Source of the DNA: Apodemus sylvaticus
Lineage: Eukaryota; Chordata; Mammalia; Rodentia; Muridae
Assembly: GCF_947179515.1 (NCBI RefSeq)
Contig: NC_067492.1
Location: 12,793,513 to 12,857,512 of the forward strand
Direction of reading: 5' to 3'
Length of the DNA stretch: 64,000 bases
Shown here: piece after piece, positions 42,938-53,334 of the stretch
Position numbering within the stretch: the first letter of the stretch is position 1
Layout of the letters: each line of letters begins with the position of its first letter
Program-made: the position numbers and the translations under genes
Notes under the pieces: model-generated
What the model was told of the DNA's origin: nothing
What the model saw: only the letters and a program-made list of their open reading frames with translations
Database searches by the model: none

Positions 42938-43139
42938 AAGCAAATTTACCAACTACAGTCAGGAGTTGGTGCCGAATTCTGGGTGGTCATTGTCTGTACT
43001 TTATCTAGTTAAAATGTCTTCTGTCCCCTGAAGTTATGTGGGCAGCTCCTTTCCCCACCCCCTTCATTCAGACTGTGTCACATCTCTGTGACACTGCTCA
43101 GTCATTTGTCAACAACTGTCATTCTGTCCTAGGTCCCCC

Positions 43140-43412
43140 TAGCATTCTGGGTGTGTGCATGGAGGGCAAAGTTCAATGCCGGGTGTCCTCCTCAATCAAG
43201 TTCCTCATTATGTTTTTTGAGATAGAACCTCTCACTGAACCTAGCTAGAGATGACTACTGTGACTAGACTGGCAGGCCAGCAAGCCCCAGGGATCCCCCT
43301 GTCTCCACCTCCCCAGCTCACTGTCTATGGCTTTAGGTGGATTCTGGAAATTCAGGGCCAGGTCCTTAAACTTGTGTGACAAGCATTTCACTCAGTTCCC
43401 TCCACAGCCTAC
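43140..43412 (-). mobile_element. B4-type composite SINE, antisense
   Basis: GGGCAAAGTTCAATGCCGGG, TTTTTTGAGATAGAACCTCT, GGCCAGCAAGCCCCAGGGAT, CCCCCTGTCTCCACCTCCCC, ending TTTCACTCAGTTCCCTCCAC AGCC. Confidence 0.78.
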
Positions 43413-43419
43413 CCACAAC

Positions 43420-43748
43420 TACTGTTGTTGTTTTTTTTCTTAGAAAATACGCATAGTATATTGAAGGTCACTTTGTGGTCTATATATAGTTCAGTAGGCT
43501 TTGACACCTGTGTAGAGTCATACGCTCATGCCTCATCATGGAAGGCAATCACAGCCCATAAAAATCCCCCAAGTAGCCTTGTGCAATCGTATCCCTCACC
43601 AGAAGTGGCTTCTGACACCCACAGACCTGCCCTTCTCTGTGGTTTTAGCTTTTCCAGCGTGTCATACAAATGGAACTATGGAGTAGCCATAGCCTCTGAG
43701 TCTGTCTCCTGCCGATGGGCAGAGCGAGTTTCAGCTTCATGCTGGTTG

Positions 43749-43791
<43 letters not shown>

Positions 43792-44120
43792 GCTCGCTCA
43801 CTGCTCACCTTTCTATGTCTGAGCAGTTGTGGTTCTGCAGATTCCCTTTTGAGATCGGGACAGTTATAAACAACACCACTTTAAGTATTTGCACACAGGT
43901 TTGATTGATTTTTGGTGTGTATTATATTTCCTTTCCTTTCTCCCCTTTTATTTCTTAATGCTATTTTGTCTTTCAAGTGGCTTTTGTCCCGGGGACCGTA
44001 TTTCATCTGCTCACCTGACTGAAAATGGTCATCTTCTTTTCTGACGTCTGTGGGCCTTTACCTCTCAGTGAACTTGCCCATCTTAAGTGTTGGAGTGACT
44101 TTTGACAGGTGTCTGTTTCA
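43420..44120 (-). mobile_element. Ancient L1 (L1M type), antisense, with (TG)n
   Basis: TATAGTTCAGTAGGCTTTGA, TCATACAAATGGAACTATGG, AGCAGTTGTGGTTCTGCAGA and AAACAACACCACTTTAAGTA follow the reversed L1 3' order. A pure TG run lies at 43,751-43,790. Confidence 0.6.
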
Positions 44121-44509
44121 CAACTGTTGTTAAGTTGCAGAATGTTTCTATGTCTCAGAAACTCTGTCTCCAGCCTGTGGCTGCACTACCTGCCCCACTC
44201 TGTGGGAATTTGATCCCAGGCCTAAGTGTTGCTGGGTGCGTGATCCCCCCCAGGCAAGCCTCTCGGAATCCGCATAGTGCCCTTGCACGCCCTCGGAGCC
44301 TGTGCACGTGCTCCTAGCAGCCGCCCTTCTCTATTTCTGCCCTTTGCCAAGTGTCTCCTGCGTGGATATAATACAGTTTATTCACTTTTGAAAATATTTC
44401 CTTGCTCAGTTTTCTGTTTGTTCCAAAGGTTAAAAAAAAAAGGCCATGACTGTTCCTGCCATCTTGTGGATGTTATCCGCTTTCCTTGAAGGCAAAGACC
44501 TTTGTCTTT
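44121..44509. other. Intronic sequence with possible SINE debris
   Basis: GGGAATTTGATCCCAGGCCT and GATCCCCCCCAGGCAAGCCT hint at an old reversed ID/B4 unit at 44,200-44,270. The rest is unassigned. Confidence 0.3.
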
Positions 44510-44612
44510 TTCAAAATATATGTGAATATCCTTCATAGATGGGACCCCAGGGCCTTGAAGAAGCTAGACAGGCACTCTTCCACTGAGTTACACTCCCAGC
44601 GCATAGCAGGTG
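44510..44612 (-). mobile_element. Old ID-like SINE, antisense
   Basis: GGACCCCAGGGCCTTGAAGA, CTAGACAGGCACTCTTCCAC and TGAGTTACACTCCCAGCGC are a diverged reversed ID-type sequence. It is not a young rat ID. Confidence 0.6.
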
Positions 44613-44689
44613 GGAGGACATTCTCCAGTGACAGGATGCAAAAGTTAGACACCCACCCTTCACTTTTCTCCATGTAAAACCACGTTCCC

Positions 44690-45122
44690 TGTGTATGTGT
44701 ATATACATATGTGCAGGTGTGTGTTCAAGCACATCTTCATGTGTGTACAAGTGTATATTTGAATTTATATGCATGGTTTACATGAATGCATGTCTGTGTG
44801 TATGCACCCATTTGTCTCTATATATACATGTGTGTACACATGTGTGTGTGTGTGTGTGCGCGTGTGTGTGTGTGTGTCTGTGTATGCTAGCCAAACATCA
44901 CTGATGGATGTGTTTTCCTCAACCTATCACCCTATTTTTTGAGACAAGGACATCGTGATTTGGCAAGGCTGGCTGGCCACTGAGCCCCAGGGGTCCTCCT
45001 CCTGCTACTTATCCAGGAGTTTGAGAACACCTCTCTGGGTGTATGAGAACTCAGGAGCATTGCACTGTCCCAGGCTTTAGATCTTTGTGTCTGCATTGTG
45101 CTGAGGGAGCTGTGCCCACAGC
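44690..45122 (-). mobile_element. TG-rich tract and B4-type SINE, antisense
   Basis: TG/TATA-rich DNA to about 44,884, then a reversed composite SINE: TTTTTTGAGACAAGGACATC, TGGCTGGCCACTGAGCCCCA, GGGGTCCTCCTCCTGC, ending GCTGAGGGAGCTGTGCCCAC AGCC. Confidence 0.68.
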
Positions 45123-45300
45123 CTATTATAGAGCATTTTCTGTAACTGATATGTGAAATGCTTCTAAACTAGCATGCAAGACTTGCTCTGTATTTGTGCT
45201 TTGTTGGTTAAGCATTTCATGTTTGCTTTTGCTTTTCTCATCCTCTGGATGTATCAGAGTAAACTCTAGATTCTCACTTAATCTTACTTTTTCCTCAGTC

Positions 45301-45372
45301 CATATGTATGTATGTATGTATGTATGTATATATGTATGTATATATATATGTATATATACACATACATACATC
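45301..45372. repeat. (TATG)n with self-complementary ATATAC end
   Basis: CATATGTATGTATGTATGTA through TATATACACATACATACATC. The right end is the complement of the left, so the tract can fold back. Confidence 0.93.
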
Positions 45373-45394
45373 TCCTGTGCTGTTCATTGTTCAT

Positions 45395-46275
45395 ATGCTT
45401 AACAAAAAGAGTCATGTGGGAAGACAGAACCCCAAGTTGAGAAATTGTCTCCAGCAGATAGCCTGTAAGCAAGTCTATGGGGGCATTTTCTTGATTAATG
45501 ATTGATCTGGATGGGTCTGGCCCAATATGAGAAGTATCATCCCTGGGCCTGTGGTCCTGCATACAAGAAAGCAGAGTAAGCCACAGGAATGGGGTGGGGT
45601 GGAGGGTATAGTGGGGGTGGGCTTGGGGGGCTAGCAACCCAGTATGCAGAGTTCCTCTATGACTTTCAGTTCCTGCCTCCAGGTACAGGACTCTGACTTC
45701 CCTCTGGGTTGTTGGGGGTTGGTTTTGTGTATTCAAGTGCTGGTTACTATGCCTAGAGATCTAGCTGCAGTCCAAGTGTTGACATTATCAAGCCTTTCCT
45801 GTCTATGTCATGTAAAAATTGTTTTCCATTGCTTCTGATTGGTTATTAAAGAACCGATCAGCCGGTAGTTGGGCAGGAGAGGAGACAGGACTTCAGATCC
45901 CAGTTAGAGGGTCTGTAGTGGTGACCAGAGAGAAAGAGATTCACCATGAGGTGGATGAGGTGGTTGCCATGAGGAGGCAGATGGAGCAGGAGCAGGCAGG
46001 ACAAGATTAACATAGCAGGGTAAGTGCCACATGGCTGGGAAGTGGGCCAGGTCACCATAGTAGAGTTAGAATAGGTGAGAAGCCTGCCCAGCTATAATGC
46101 AGGAAGATCACTGATAAATATATCAGGTCTCTGTGCCTGGCATTATTTCAAGGCAAAGGAGGGCATGGAAAAGTTCAGTACTTTTACAGTGGGTTGTGAG
46201 CTGGGAGTTGTAAGATGAAGTAAGGCCTTTCTTCCTCAAAGTTGAGTTTGGTCATAATGTTTATCACAGCCTTAT
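45395..46275 (+). mobile_element. ERVL/MaLR-class LTR (family A), sense, split by another LTR
   Basis: Left: GGGGGCATTTTCTTGATTAA, CCCTGGGCCTGTGGTCCTGC, AGTTCCTGCCTCCAGGTACA. Right, from about 46,189: GGTTGTGAGCTGGGAGTTGT, AGGCCTTTCTTCCTCAAAGT, ATGTTTATCACAGCC. Between them lies a different LTR. Confidence 0.6.
45707..46188 (+). mobile_element. ERV-type LTR (RMER/ERVK-like), nested
   Basis: TTCTGATTGGTTATTAAAGA, CCGGTAGTTGGGCAGGAGAG, ACATGGCTGGGAAGTGGGCC, AGATCACTGATAAATATATC and TCTGTGCCTGGCATTATTTC. Shares its skeleton with the LTR-like pieces at 3.4 and 27.9 kb. Being inside family A, it is the younger insertion. Confidence 0.55.
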
Positions 46276-46296
46276 TATGCCTTCTTGAGTATAAAT

Positions 46297-46300
<4 letters not shown>

Positions 46301-46342
<42 letters not shown>

Positions 46343-46480
46343 ACATGGGGATCAGAGGACAACTGTCAGAGGACAGTTCTATCATTGTACCATGTGGGTT
46401 CTGGGGGCTGAACTCAGGTCTTATGATTTGGCCTTGTTGCACCCACACCCAACACCTTTTAAGTTATAAGATTTAGGCCG
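46301..46480 (-). mobile_element. (TG)n and RSINE-like SINE, antisense
   Basis: Pure GT run at 46,301-46,340 as the SINE tail, then CATGGGGATCAGAGGACAAC, TGTACCATGTGGGTTCTGGG and GGCTGAACTCAGGTCTTATG. Confidence 0.7.
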
Positions 46481-46636
46481 AAAAATCAGTTTTTGAAGCA
46501 TTTGTTTGAGGCATGTTTTGGGGTGATTTGCATATTGTTCCCTGAAACATGAGACAAGATCCTCTGCCTTTGCCTCAGAAGACTAAGTAACCAGTAAGTA
46601 GTTAAGAAGACTTCTGCAGTTCAGTGTTTGCTCTCC

Positions 46637-46704
46637 TCTGTGTGTGTGTGTGTGTGTGCGTGTGTGCGTGTGTGCGCGCGCGCGCTTGCGCGCGCACGCG
46701 TATA
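46637..46704. repeat. (TG)n(CG)n tract with an inverted GCGCGC stem
   Basis: TG repeat grading into GTGCGCGCGCGCGCTTGCGC and GCGCACGCG. The strict purine-pyrimidine alternation and CG content favour left-handed DNA. Confidence 0.95.
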
Positions 46705-46987
46705 TCTGACACGGGTCACTGTTGATTGCCTTTGTCCATTATTCTTCACTTCATTGTCTGAGACAGGGTTTCTCAGTAAACCCAGAGCCTGCTGTTTGGC
46801 TAGACAGGTCATGCAGCAAGCCCTGGGATTCCTCTGCCTCTCCCTTTACCTCACAGAACTGGGGTTCCAGGTGTGTCCCTCCATACCCAGAACTTGGCTT
46901 TACAAACATGTTCTAAGGACCCAAAGCCATATCCTTGAGTTTGCCCCACAAATGCTGTGTCTAAGGAGGCTTCTCCCCAGCCCAACA
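46705..46987 (-). mobile_element. B4-type composite SINE, antisense
   Basis: GTCTGAGACAGGGTTTCTCA, GCAAGCCCTGGGATTCCTCT, GGGGTTCCAGGTGTGTCCCT and an end TAAGGAGGCTTCTCCCCAGC CC. Confidence 0.68.
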
Positions 46988-47545
46988 TTTGTTTCTTTGT
47001 ATGTTGTGTCTTAATATCTCCCAAGTTGCTCTTTCAGATGGAGGAGGGCTGTTGTGTGACAGAACGGGGTTTAACTTTTTGAAATGAAGATGTTTTGTGC
47101 ATCGAGAAGCAGAACCTTCACATTCCTACCCCTGCCCCTCATGTCACTCATGTCACCATCACTGAATGTTCTTCAGGACTTGCAGACTTAGGACATAGGG
47201 TTTTGCCCCTCCCCCCCAACGTCTCAGTTAGCATTTCTGTCCCATTTCCTTCAATAGTGTTGGCTGGATCTCTGTGACATTGCCTCATGCCTGGTCTCAT
47301 TGGCACTGATAATTCCTTTAAAACAGTGGTCATTCCCCTACAGTCCTGGAGAGCTGGTGAAGCAGTGGCTGATGCCCTCCTTTAGTTTCCTGTTTAATTC
47401 TGGCCCTTCCTGGTTCCCCTAGGATTATCTTCCTTCCCTGGGCTCCTTACATGTCACTCTCTGTCCCTTTCTATTGGTTTCATTTGCTCATCTGTCCCTT
47501 GTGCATAGAGATGTCTTATTTTCTATGGAAATGGAAAATACTACC
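46988..47545. other. Unassigned intronic sequence
   Basis: No repeat recognised. A poly-C run lies near 47,210. Confidence 0.35.
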
Positions 47546-47948
47546 TGTCTTAGATAGTGTTTTACTGCTATGAACAGACACCATGACCAAAGCAAGTCTT
47601 CTAAAGAACAACATTTAATTGGGGCTGGCTTATTGGTTCAGAGATTCAGTCCATTATCATCAAGGTGGAAACATGGTAGCATCTAGCTAGGCATGGTGCA
47701 GGAAGAGCTAAGAGTTCTTATCAGAAGGCTGCTAGCAGAAGACTGGCTTCCAGGCAGCTGGGATGAGGGTCTTAAAGCCCACACCCACAGGGACACACTC
47801 ACTCCAACAAGACCACACCTACTCCACCAGGGCCACACCAACTCCAACAGGGCCACACCTACTCCAACAGGGCTATACCCACTCCAACAAGACCACCCCT
47901 CCTAATAGTGCCACTCCCTGGGCCAAGCATATACAAACCATCACACCA
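47546..47948 (-). mobile_element. MT/MaLR-type solo LTR, antisense, with 20-bp array
   Basis: Opens TGTCTTAGATAGTGTTTTAC, continues ACAGACACCATGACCAAAGC, TTTAATTGGGGCTGGCTTAT, TCCATTATCATCAAGGTGGA, GACTGGCTTCCAGGCAGCTG, then the array, CTCCTAATAGTGCCACTCCC and ends AAACCATCACACC. TG and CA-type ends and about 400 bp length fit a solo LTR. Confidence 0.75.
47794..47893. repeat. 20-bp minisatellite, 5 units
   Basis: Five 20-bp units of the pattern CACACCTACTCCAACAGGGC, with 1-5 substitutions each. Related LTR copies at 32.3 and 51.6 kb have only two or three. Confidence 0.93.
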
Positions 47949-48470
47949 CCCGTCTTCTCTGAAAGCATGTAGTAGTATGTCTCATTAGTATGACTTTCTG
48001 CAAAGTGTTGGGCAGTAGCCTCGCTCATATTGTAGACATTTCTCTGACCCTGTGAGTTTCAGATGAGAATCAGGCATCTGTAGGCGGGGGGGTTCCCATC
48101 AGAGGACTGTAGAGACACATCTTGACATTTATCACCTGGTTGCCAGGGAATCTCCAGGTCAGAGGTCACCTTGAAGCACATTCAGTTTACTTGAATATGG
48201 GTCAAGGGTCCTGATCTGGCAGCCATCCCCCCAGGTGGTGTTGCTGGGCAGAACACACTCTTCCTGCCTTCCTGACTGGGACACCTGACACACCAAAGTG
48301 GCCAGTTGCTTCCAGAACTCTCCCTGGCCTGTCTTTCTTTCATCCAGTTCCATTTGCACCCAAGGGAGCTATTTCAGGATATTGACAGGATTCAAAGAGA
48401 AGGGTTTTCATGTCTGGAAAGAAGAGCCCTTAAATCACTACTGCCAGAAGTCGAAATGTAGATTTCTCAA
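47949..48470. other. Unassigned intronic sequence
   Basis: No repeat recognised. Confidence 0.35.
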
Positions 48471-48474
48471 AAAC

Positions 48475-48563
48475 GGAAAGAAAAGAAAAGAAAAAAGAAA
48501 AAAGAGGGAGAGAGAGAGATAAAGAGGGAGGGAGGGAGAGAGAGAAAGAGAGAGAGAAATAGA
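48475..48563. repeat. Purine-rich (GAAA)n/(GA)n tract
   Basis: AAAGAAAAGAAAAGAAAAAA then GAGGGAGGGAGGGAGAGAGA. All purine for most of 85 bases. Confidence 0.93.
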
Positions 48564-48569
48564 ACAACC

Positions 48570-49140
48570 ATGTGACCCACCGGTGCCATGCCTAAGCATC
48601 CCCGCCCCCCTGAGGACTCCACTCCTACCGTGGTGATGCTTACATATCACGTTATTACTGCTGTGTTTCTAAGAGACAGAGAGTGGAGCCAACCTGGATT
48701 TACATCAATAGATGAATAGATAGTGAAAATCTGGTACACATATGTAATGGACTAGTACGCAGCTGTAAAAAAGAACAAAGAACTTTGCTGAGAAAGGGAT
48801 GAATTTGAAAAGAGGAATATTGTGCCAAGGTAACTTGTAACAAAAAATATATAACAAAGATAGAACCAGCACATTTGCTGTCCTATGAAAACTCTCACCT
48901 ATGACGCATGTGCATGTGTGTAAGTGTGGGGTAGGTAATGCCTTTCTGGACATTTAGGAAAAGCCTAGGTATCTAGGAAGTAGACAGAGAGAGGGTGATG
49001 AAGAAGTGTGGGGATGGGTGTAGGAAAAGAGCCAGGGGTTGGGGGTTCAAGGGAGGAACTGGGGGGGATTTGGGGCTTGGGAGATGGGGAAGGAGACCCT
49101 CAAAAGCACTTTGTTTAAAAGTGCCATAAAATCTCTAACA
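48570..49140 (+). mobile_element. Older rodent L1 (Lx-like) 3' end, sense
   Basis: GAGTGGAGCCAACCTGGATT, CATCAATAGATGAATAGATA, ATCTGGTACACATATGTAAT, GGGATGAATTTGAAAAGAGG, then a G-rich 3' UTR (49,010-49,105). This is the usual end of ORF2 and 3' UTR with many frame breaks. Confidence 0.65.
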
Positions 49141-49739
49141 TTTAAATTTGAACTAAAACTACAGAAACATAAAAGAAAAAATGATATCGCCATGGGGTCA
49201 TGGAAATGAATGATATTTGTGTCCAAGAATGGCTACTCTGGTGGTGTCCATTGTCAAGGGTGGGGGTAGGGGGGTGGGGGCTGGGTGTGTTTGTTTTCTG
49301 AGGCCAGTGCCTGTGTTGGCAAACTGGAGTTCCTAATCCTGTGTGCTGAGAAGCAATGCATTCAAGAGCCTGAAAAGTCTTTGGTAGGGGATCCTGGGTC
49401 CCACCGCTGTTGTGGTTTTCTCTTCTGCTTTCCCTGGGGGGTGGGGTGGGGAGGACGGCCATAAGGTTGACAGGAAGAATTGGGATAGGGTGAGTGATTG
49501 AGGTTCAGGGTCGGGGCCTAGGAGTGTGGCGATTGTGAGGGTAATCCAGCCATGTAAATGTGCCATAGATGGGTGAGTAACCCCAGCGTGCATGAAGAGA
49601 AAAGCTCTGAGGGTGCAGACGCTCTGAGGGTGCAGACGCTCTGTTGGCCTTCTCAGGTTGGCCCCATTACATACCGTGAGGGGCCTATATAAGGTGCTCA
49701 TTGACAAGACAGAGCCTGAAGCCGAGGTACTGTGGGCCA
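49141..49739. other. Intronic sequence with G-rich tracts
   Basis: GGGTGGGGGTAGGGGGGTGG at 49,258-49,277 continues into GGGCTGGG and is a strong G-quadruplex pattern. A second G cluster lies at 49,436-49,454. CTCTGAGGGTGCAGACG (17 bp) occurs twice in tandem near 49,605-49,638. Confidence 0.6.
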
Positions 49740-49925
49740 TTTTGAGCTCTGATGCTTATCAGAGGTGAGGCCCTGTGCCAAGGTCCTTAACCTCCAGGGG
49801 CCTCATTTTGCTCTATAAAAGAGAAGATATAATGACCTCACTGGGCTGTTTTGAGGATGAAGTGGGTTAATATGTTGGGAACCTGTACGTCAGCGTCTGA
49901 CTGAGTAAATATTGGGCACCACTGC
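49740..49925 (-). mobile_element. MIR SINE, antisense
   Basis: TCCTTAACCTCCAGGGGCCT, CATTTTGCTCTATAAAAGAG, GTTTTGAGGATGAAGTGGGT, TAATATGTTGGGAACCTGTA and GTAAATATTGGGC follow the reversed MIR order well. Confidence 0.75.
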
Positions 49926-50334
49926 CTAACGTGTTTGTCCGATGATTGGCTACTGGGAAGCAGGGGCGGGGCTGTGGCTCCACAGTGGGCACGGTGTGGT
50001 TCTGAGTTCTCTCCGTTCAGCATCCTTAAGCCAACTAGCTCCTCAGACGTTCATCCCGGGCAGCCCGGCCTCTCTGCCTTTGTCTGTCTCAGCCGCCTTC
50101 CCTTCCCCCTCACAGCACTTTCCTCATTCCCCCTTACACGTCCCCTGGTGTTCACTCTGTGCAGTGTGGTTTCCTGCAGGATGATGTATGTCTCTGTTCA
50201 CAGTGACCATCCAGTGAACCCAGTCTGTGAAGTGGTGTCCTGTTCTCATGCCTCTCTCCCTGCCTATTGACCATCCGCGGAGCGGGTGCTTGTCTGGTAG
50301 CTTCCTATAGTTCAAGAGTGGCTAGACAGCTAGG
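49926..50334. other. Unassigned intronic sequence
   Basis: No repeat recognised. Confidence 0.35.
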
Positions 50335-50535
50335 GAGTTGAGCTGGATAAGTCCAGTGACTTTGAGTTCAAATCTTGTTTACCTTCTGGTTATGTGGTGC
50401 AAAGAAGTCACCCATCTTCTCTGAGCCTTGGTCTCCCCACTTGTCAAATGGTGCGAATAATGCCCCGCTGAAAGACAGGCCACAGAGATGCGATTGAACA
50501 CTTCATTAGTGGTTTACAGGGTTCCCGGCATTTCC
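50335..50535 (-). mobile_element. MIR SINE, antisense
   Basis: ACTTTGAGTTCAAATCTTGT, AGAAGTCACCCATCTTCTCT, GAGCCTTGGTCTCCCCACTT, GTCAAATGGTGCGAATAATG. Typical reversed MIR. Confidence 0.7.
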
Positions 50536-51429
50536 ATCATTATCATTCATAATGAGACAGTCATCCTGGGGTCACTGTGACACAGGTAACAATTGCATGA
50601 GGACAGCCCCCTCCCCCTTAGTAGCACCGTCTCAGGTTAGCTGGGATCACTGAGTGTAAATGTTAATTAACAATTTAGTTGAACCCCAAGGAATAGTTCA
50701 GCATCTCATATTGCTCCTCTCTGAATGAAAAGACGCTTGTGGGGTGTGGGTATGCCAGCTCTTCTAATCCTGTTTATGTGTTCGTGGGCACATATAAGCA
50801 GGAGGAGAATGAACTGGCAATCCTTCCGTTTGCAGGGAGTGAGCCCTAGCTCATGCTGGTGACCCGTGAAGGTAGGCGAAGTGCCAAGAGATGGAATTGT
50901 CTTAGACCAGGATCACATCTCTGCTGTCAGTAGGTCTGAGGAGTTGGGAGGCGGGGCAGAAGTGTGTGCTGGTGTGCATGGAGGGAGGTTAGCGTGTCCC
51001 GGAAAAGTTAGCTGTCTTGGTAGGTTGTGATCACGGGCGACGTCAAGTCCAGATCACTCAGTCCTCAGCCAGTAGAGGAAGAAGCACCAGGATGAGTTTG
51101 AGGTCCTTCTCAGGGGAGGAGCCAACACAGGGACAGGGGGGAGGACTGTGACTCACCAGAGATGACAGAGACTGAAGAGCTGGGAGATGCTCTTCCCTGC
51201 AAGTTCCCTGGAGGCATTTTGGTCTTTCAGTAAAAGCAGTTGTCTTTTTTTGTAAGCCTGAAAAGTACCTTTCTTGTTTGTTCTGAACTCCAGACAAAGG
51301 TGCGTAGAGCAGTTCTGTCTACTGACTTCACGATCCTCTTTCATCTCGGGATGCTGTGGGCTTCTGAATATGCTTTTCCTGTATTGCAATACTTTCCTAC
51401 CCCCTCTGTCCTGCTGGCATCTGGTGTTG
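50536..51429. other. Repeat-free stretch with a 12-bp palindrome
   Basis: No repeat recognised. TGTTAATTAACA (50,661-50,672) is a perfect palindrome resembling a compressed HNF1/homeodomain site. Candidate regulatory DNA. Confidence 0.35.
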
Positions 51430-51535
51430 TTAAATCCATTTCACACATGCAGAAACTGAGGTCTAGAGTAACTGGGCAAGTATTCGGTCATAGGGAGAGA
51501 GGGTGGCTGAGTCAACAGGTTTCTTTTTTCCTTAA
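51430..51535 (+). mobile_element. MIR SINE fragment, sense
   Basis: ACACATGCAGAAACTGAGGT, TAGAGTAACTGGGCAAGTAT and GGTGGCTGAGTCAAC match the central MIR order. Confidence 0.55.
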
Positions 51536-51578
51536 ACTGCAGGCTACTGGGGATGATGCTATCAATTCTATTTACAGT

Positions 51579-51907
51579 TGGTGTGATGGTTTTGGGAGTG
51601 GCACTATGAGGAGGTGCAGGCTTGTTGGAGTGGGTGTGGCCTTGTTGGAGTAGGTGTGTCATTGTGGGTGTGGTCTTTAAGACCCTAGTCCTAGCTGCCT
51701 GGAAGCCAGTCTTCTAGCAGCTTTCAGATGAAGATGTAGAACCCCCAACTCCGCCTGCCCCACGTCTGCCTGGACGCTGCCATGTTTCCACCTTGATGAT
51801 AATGGACTGAGCCTCTGAACCCATAAGCCAGCTCCAATTAAATGTTGTCTTCCTAAGAGTTGTCTTGGTCATGGTGTCTGTTCACAGCAGTAAAACCCTT
51901 AGACAGT
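51579..51907 (+). mobile_element. MT/MaLR-type solo LTR, sense
   Basis: TGTGATGGTTTTGGGAGTGG, GTGGCCTTGTTGGAGTAGGT, GATGATAATGGACTGAGCCT, CAGCTCCAATTAAATGTTGT, GTCTTGGTCATGGTGTCTGT, ending AAAACCCTTAGACAG. Same family as the antisense copy at 47.5 kb. Confidence 0.78.
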
Positions 51908-53020
51908 TGGTATTGAGCTAGTTTATACATCCAATGTCTTTGTGGGTGGGATAGAGTTGGAAGCGATGGTCTATTGAAACTGTAAGTAACTTGAGGAGAA
52001 CAGAACTGGTTTCCCCTCCAGTGTGGCTTCTGGGTTCTGGAGCAGCCCTACTGTGTGCAGCCATCTTCTGTACTTGGATTTATTCAAGGAGTTAGATACT
52101 CTCTCTTCTCCCAGGGAGCTTATTGTCATTTGATGTCATTGTGAGCAAGGCGGGGAAACATTGTGGTCACAGACACCAGCAAGGATGTGGTCATAGGCTG
52201 AGGCTCTATAAGATTAAGTAACTTCTCTTGTGGAATGGGAACACTCCTGGTTGTCTGTTACCCATGGCCATCCAGTGAAATGGGCCAGCTGCTTCCTCTT
52301 TGCTCCTTGCTGTAAGAGTCACTACAGTTGAGGCCCAAAGCCAGTTGTAAATATGCCTGGGAACACACAGTAGGGTTTAATAGGGGATTTAGCCAAGATG
52401 GTCTTGCTCCAAAGCCTGGGTTCTTAGTATTATACTAAGTTCATTTAATGTGACCGCCATCTGTCCATCTGCTCATCATCACTACATGAGCCTTCCAGAC
52501 TTTGCATTTTCTCCCTCCTGCCTTTAGAACCTACCGAGTCCAGTTTGTACTGCCCATATGTAAATGACTGTGAGATTTCTTCCAGTATGTGGTCAATTAA
52601 CCAGGGGCAGCACCCTTACAGAAAACCTGGCTCCCTTCCCCAGAAGCTACCAGTGACTAGGGAAGGCTCAGGGAGGCTAGTGACCCCTTCTACCTCCATG
52701 CTGGACTGTTGACTGGCTTGTTCTTATGCAAGTATTGTATAGGCAGCCGCAGCTGCTCTTCGAGTTCATAAGTGCAGTGTCCCTGTCATGTCCAGAGGAC
52801 AATGTTTCTCTCAAGTTCTCTCCCAACCTCTGCTTCTTGCTTCTGTACCCTCTTCCTCAATGACACTTGAGCCTTGGGGAGAGGAAGTGTGATACAGAGA
52901 TGTCTCATTGAGAGCCAGGCAGTCTGTAGACATGTATTCTTCCTGCTTTGACCAGTCACCACTGGCAAGAACAAGTTCCCAGGCATAAAGCTGGTGTAAG
53001 GATAGTAAAGGAACTTAGGT
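51908..53020. other. Unassigned intronic sequence
   Basis: About 1.1 kb with no confident repeat. A MIR-like hint sits near 52,350-52,460. No exon-like frame. Confidence 0.35.
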
Positions 53021-53021
53021 C

Positions 53022-53201
53022 CTATGGGATGAGTCAGCAGGTAAAGGCGCTTGCCACCAAACCTGATGACTCAAGTTTAATCCTTGGGTCCAATGTGGAG
53101 AGGAATTCATTCCTGTAAGCTGTCTTCTGATCTCTACAAGTGCGCAGCAGCAAATGCACCCTTGTATACATAATGAATGTTTAAATTTTTAAATAAAAAT
53201 G
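53022..53201 (+). mobile_element. RSINE-like tRNA SINE, sense
   Basis: GGATGAGTCAGCAGGTAAAG, GCGCTTGCCACCAAACCTGA, TGACTCAAGTTTAATCCTTG, CTTCTGATCTCTACAAGTGC and an A-rich tail. Confidence 0.75.
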
Positions 53202-53334
53202 ACCCTTCACTTAGATACATCAGCTATTTGCGCAGACCCAGCATTACCTTGAGTGTATTTGTCCTTGGAATCTAAGGGGACATGTTTCTACATAGTAGCA
53301 CATGTCTTCGCCTTGGACAGTAGGTTCACTCCTA

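Noticed and set aside
44510..44612. tRNA gene or BC1-like RNA
   Set aside because: ID-like sequence is diverged and in antisense, with damaged internal promoter boxes. It is a dead SINE.
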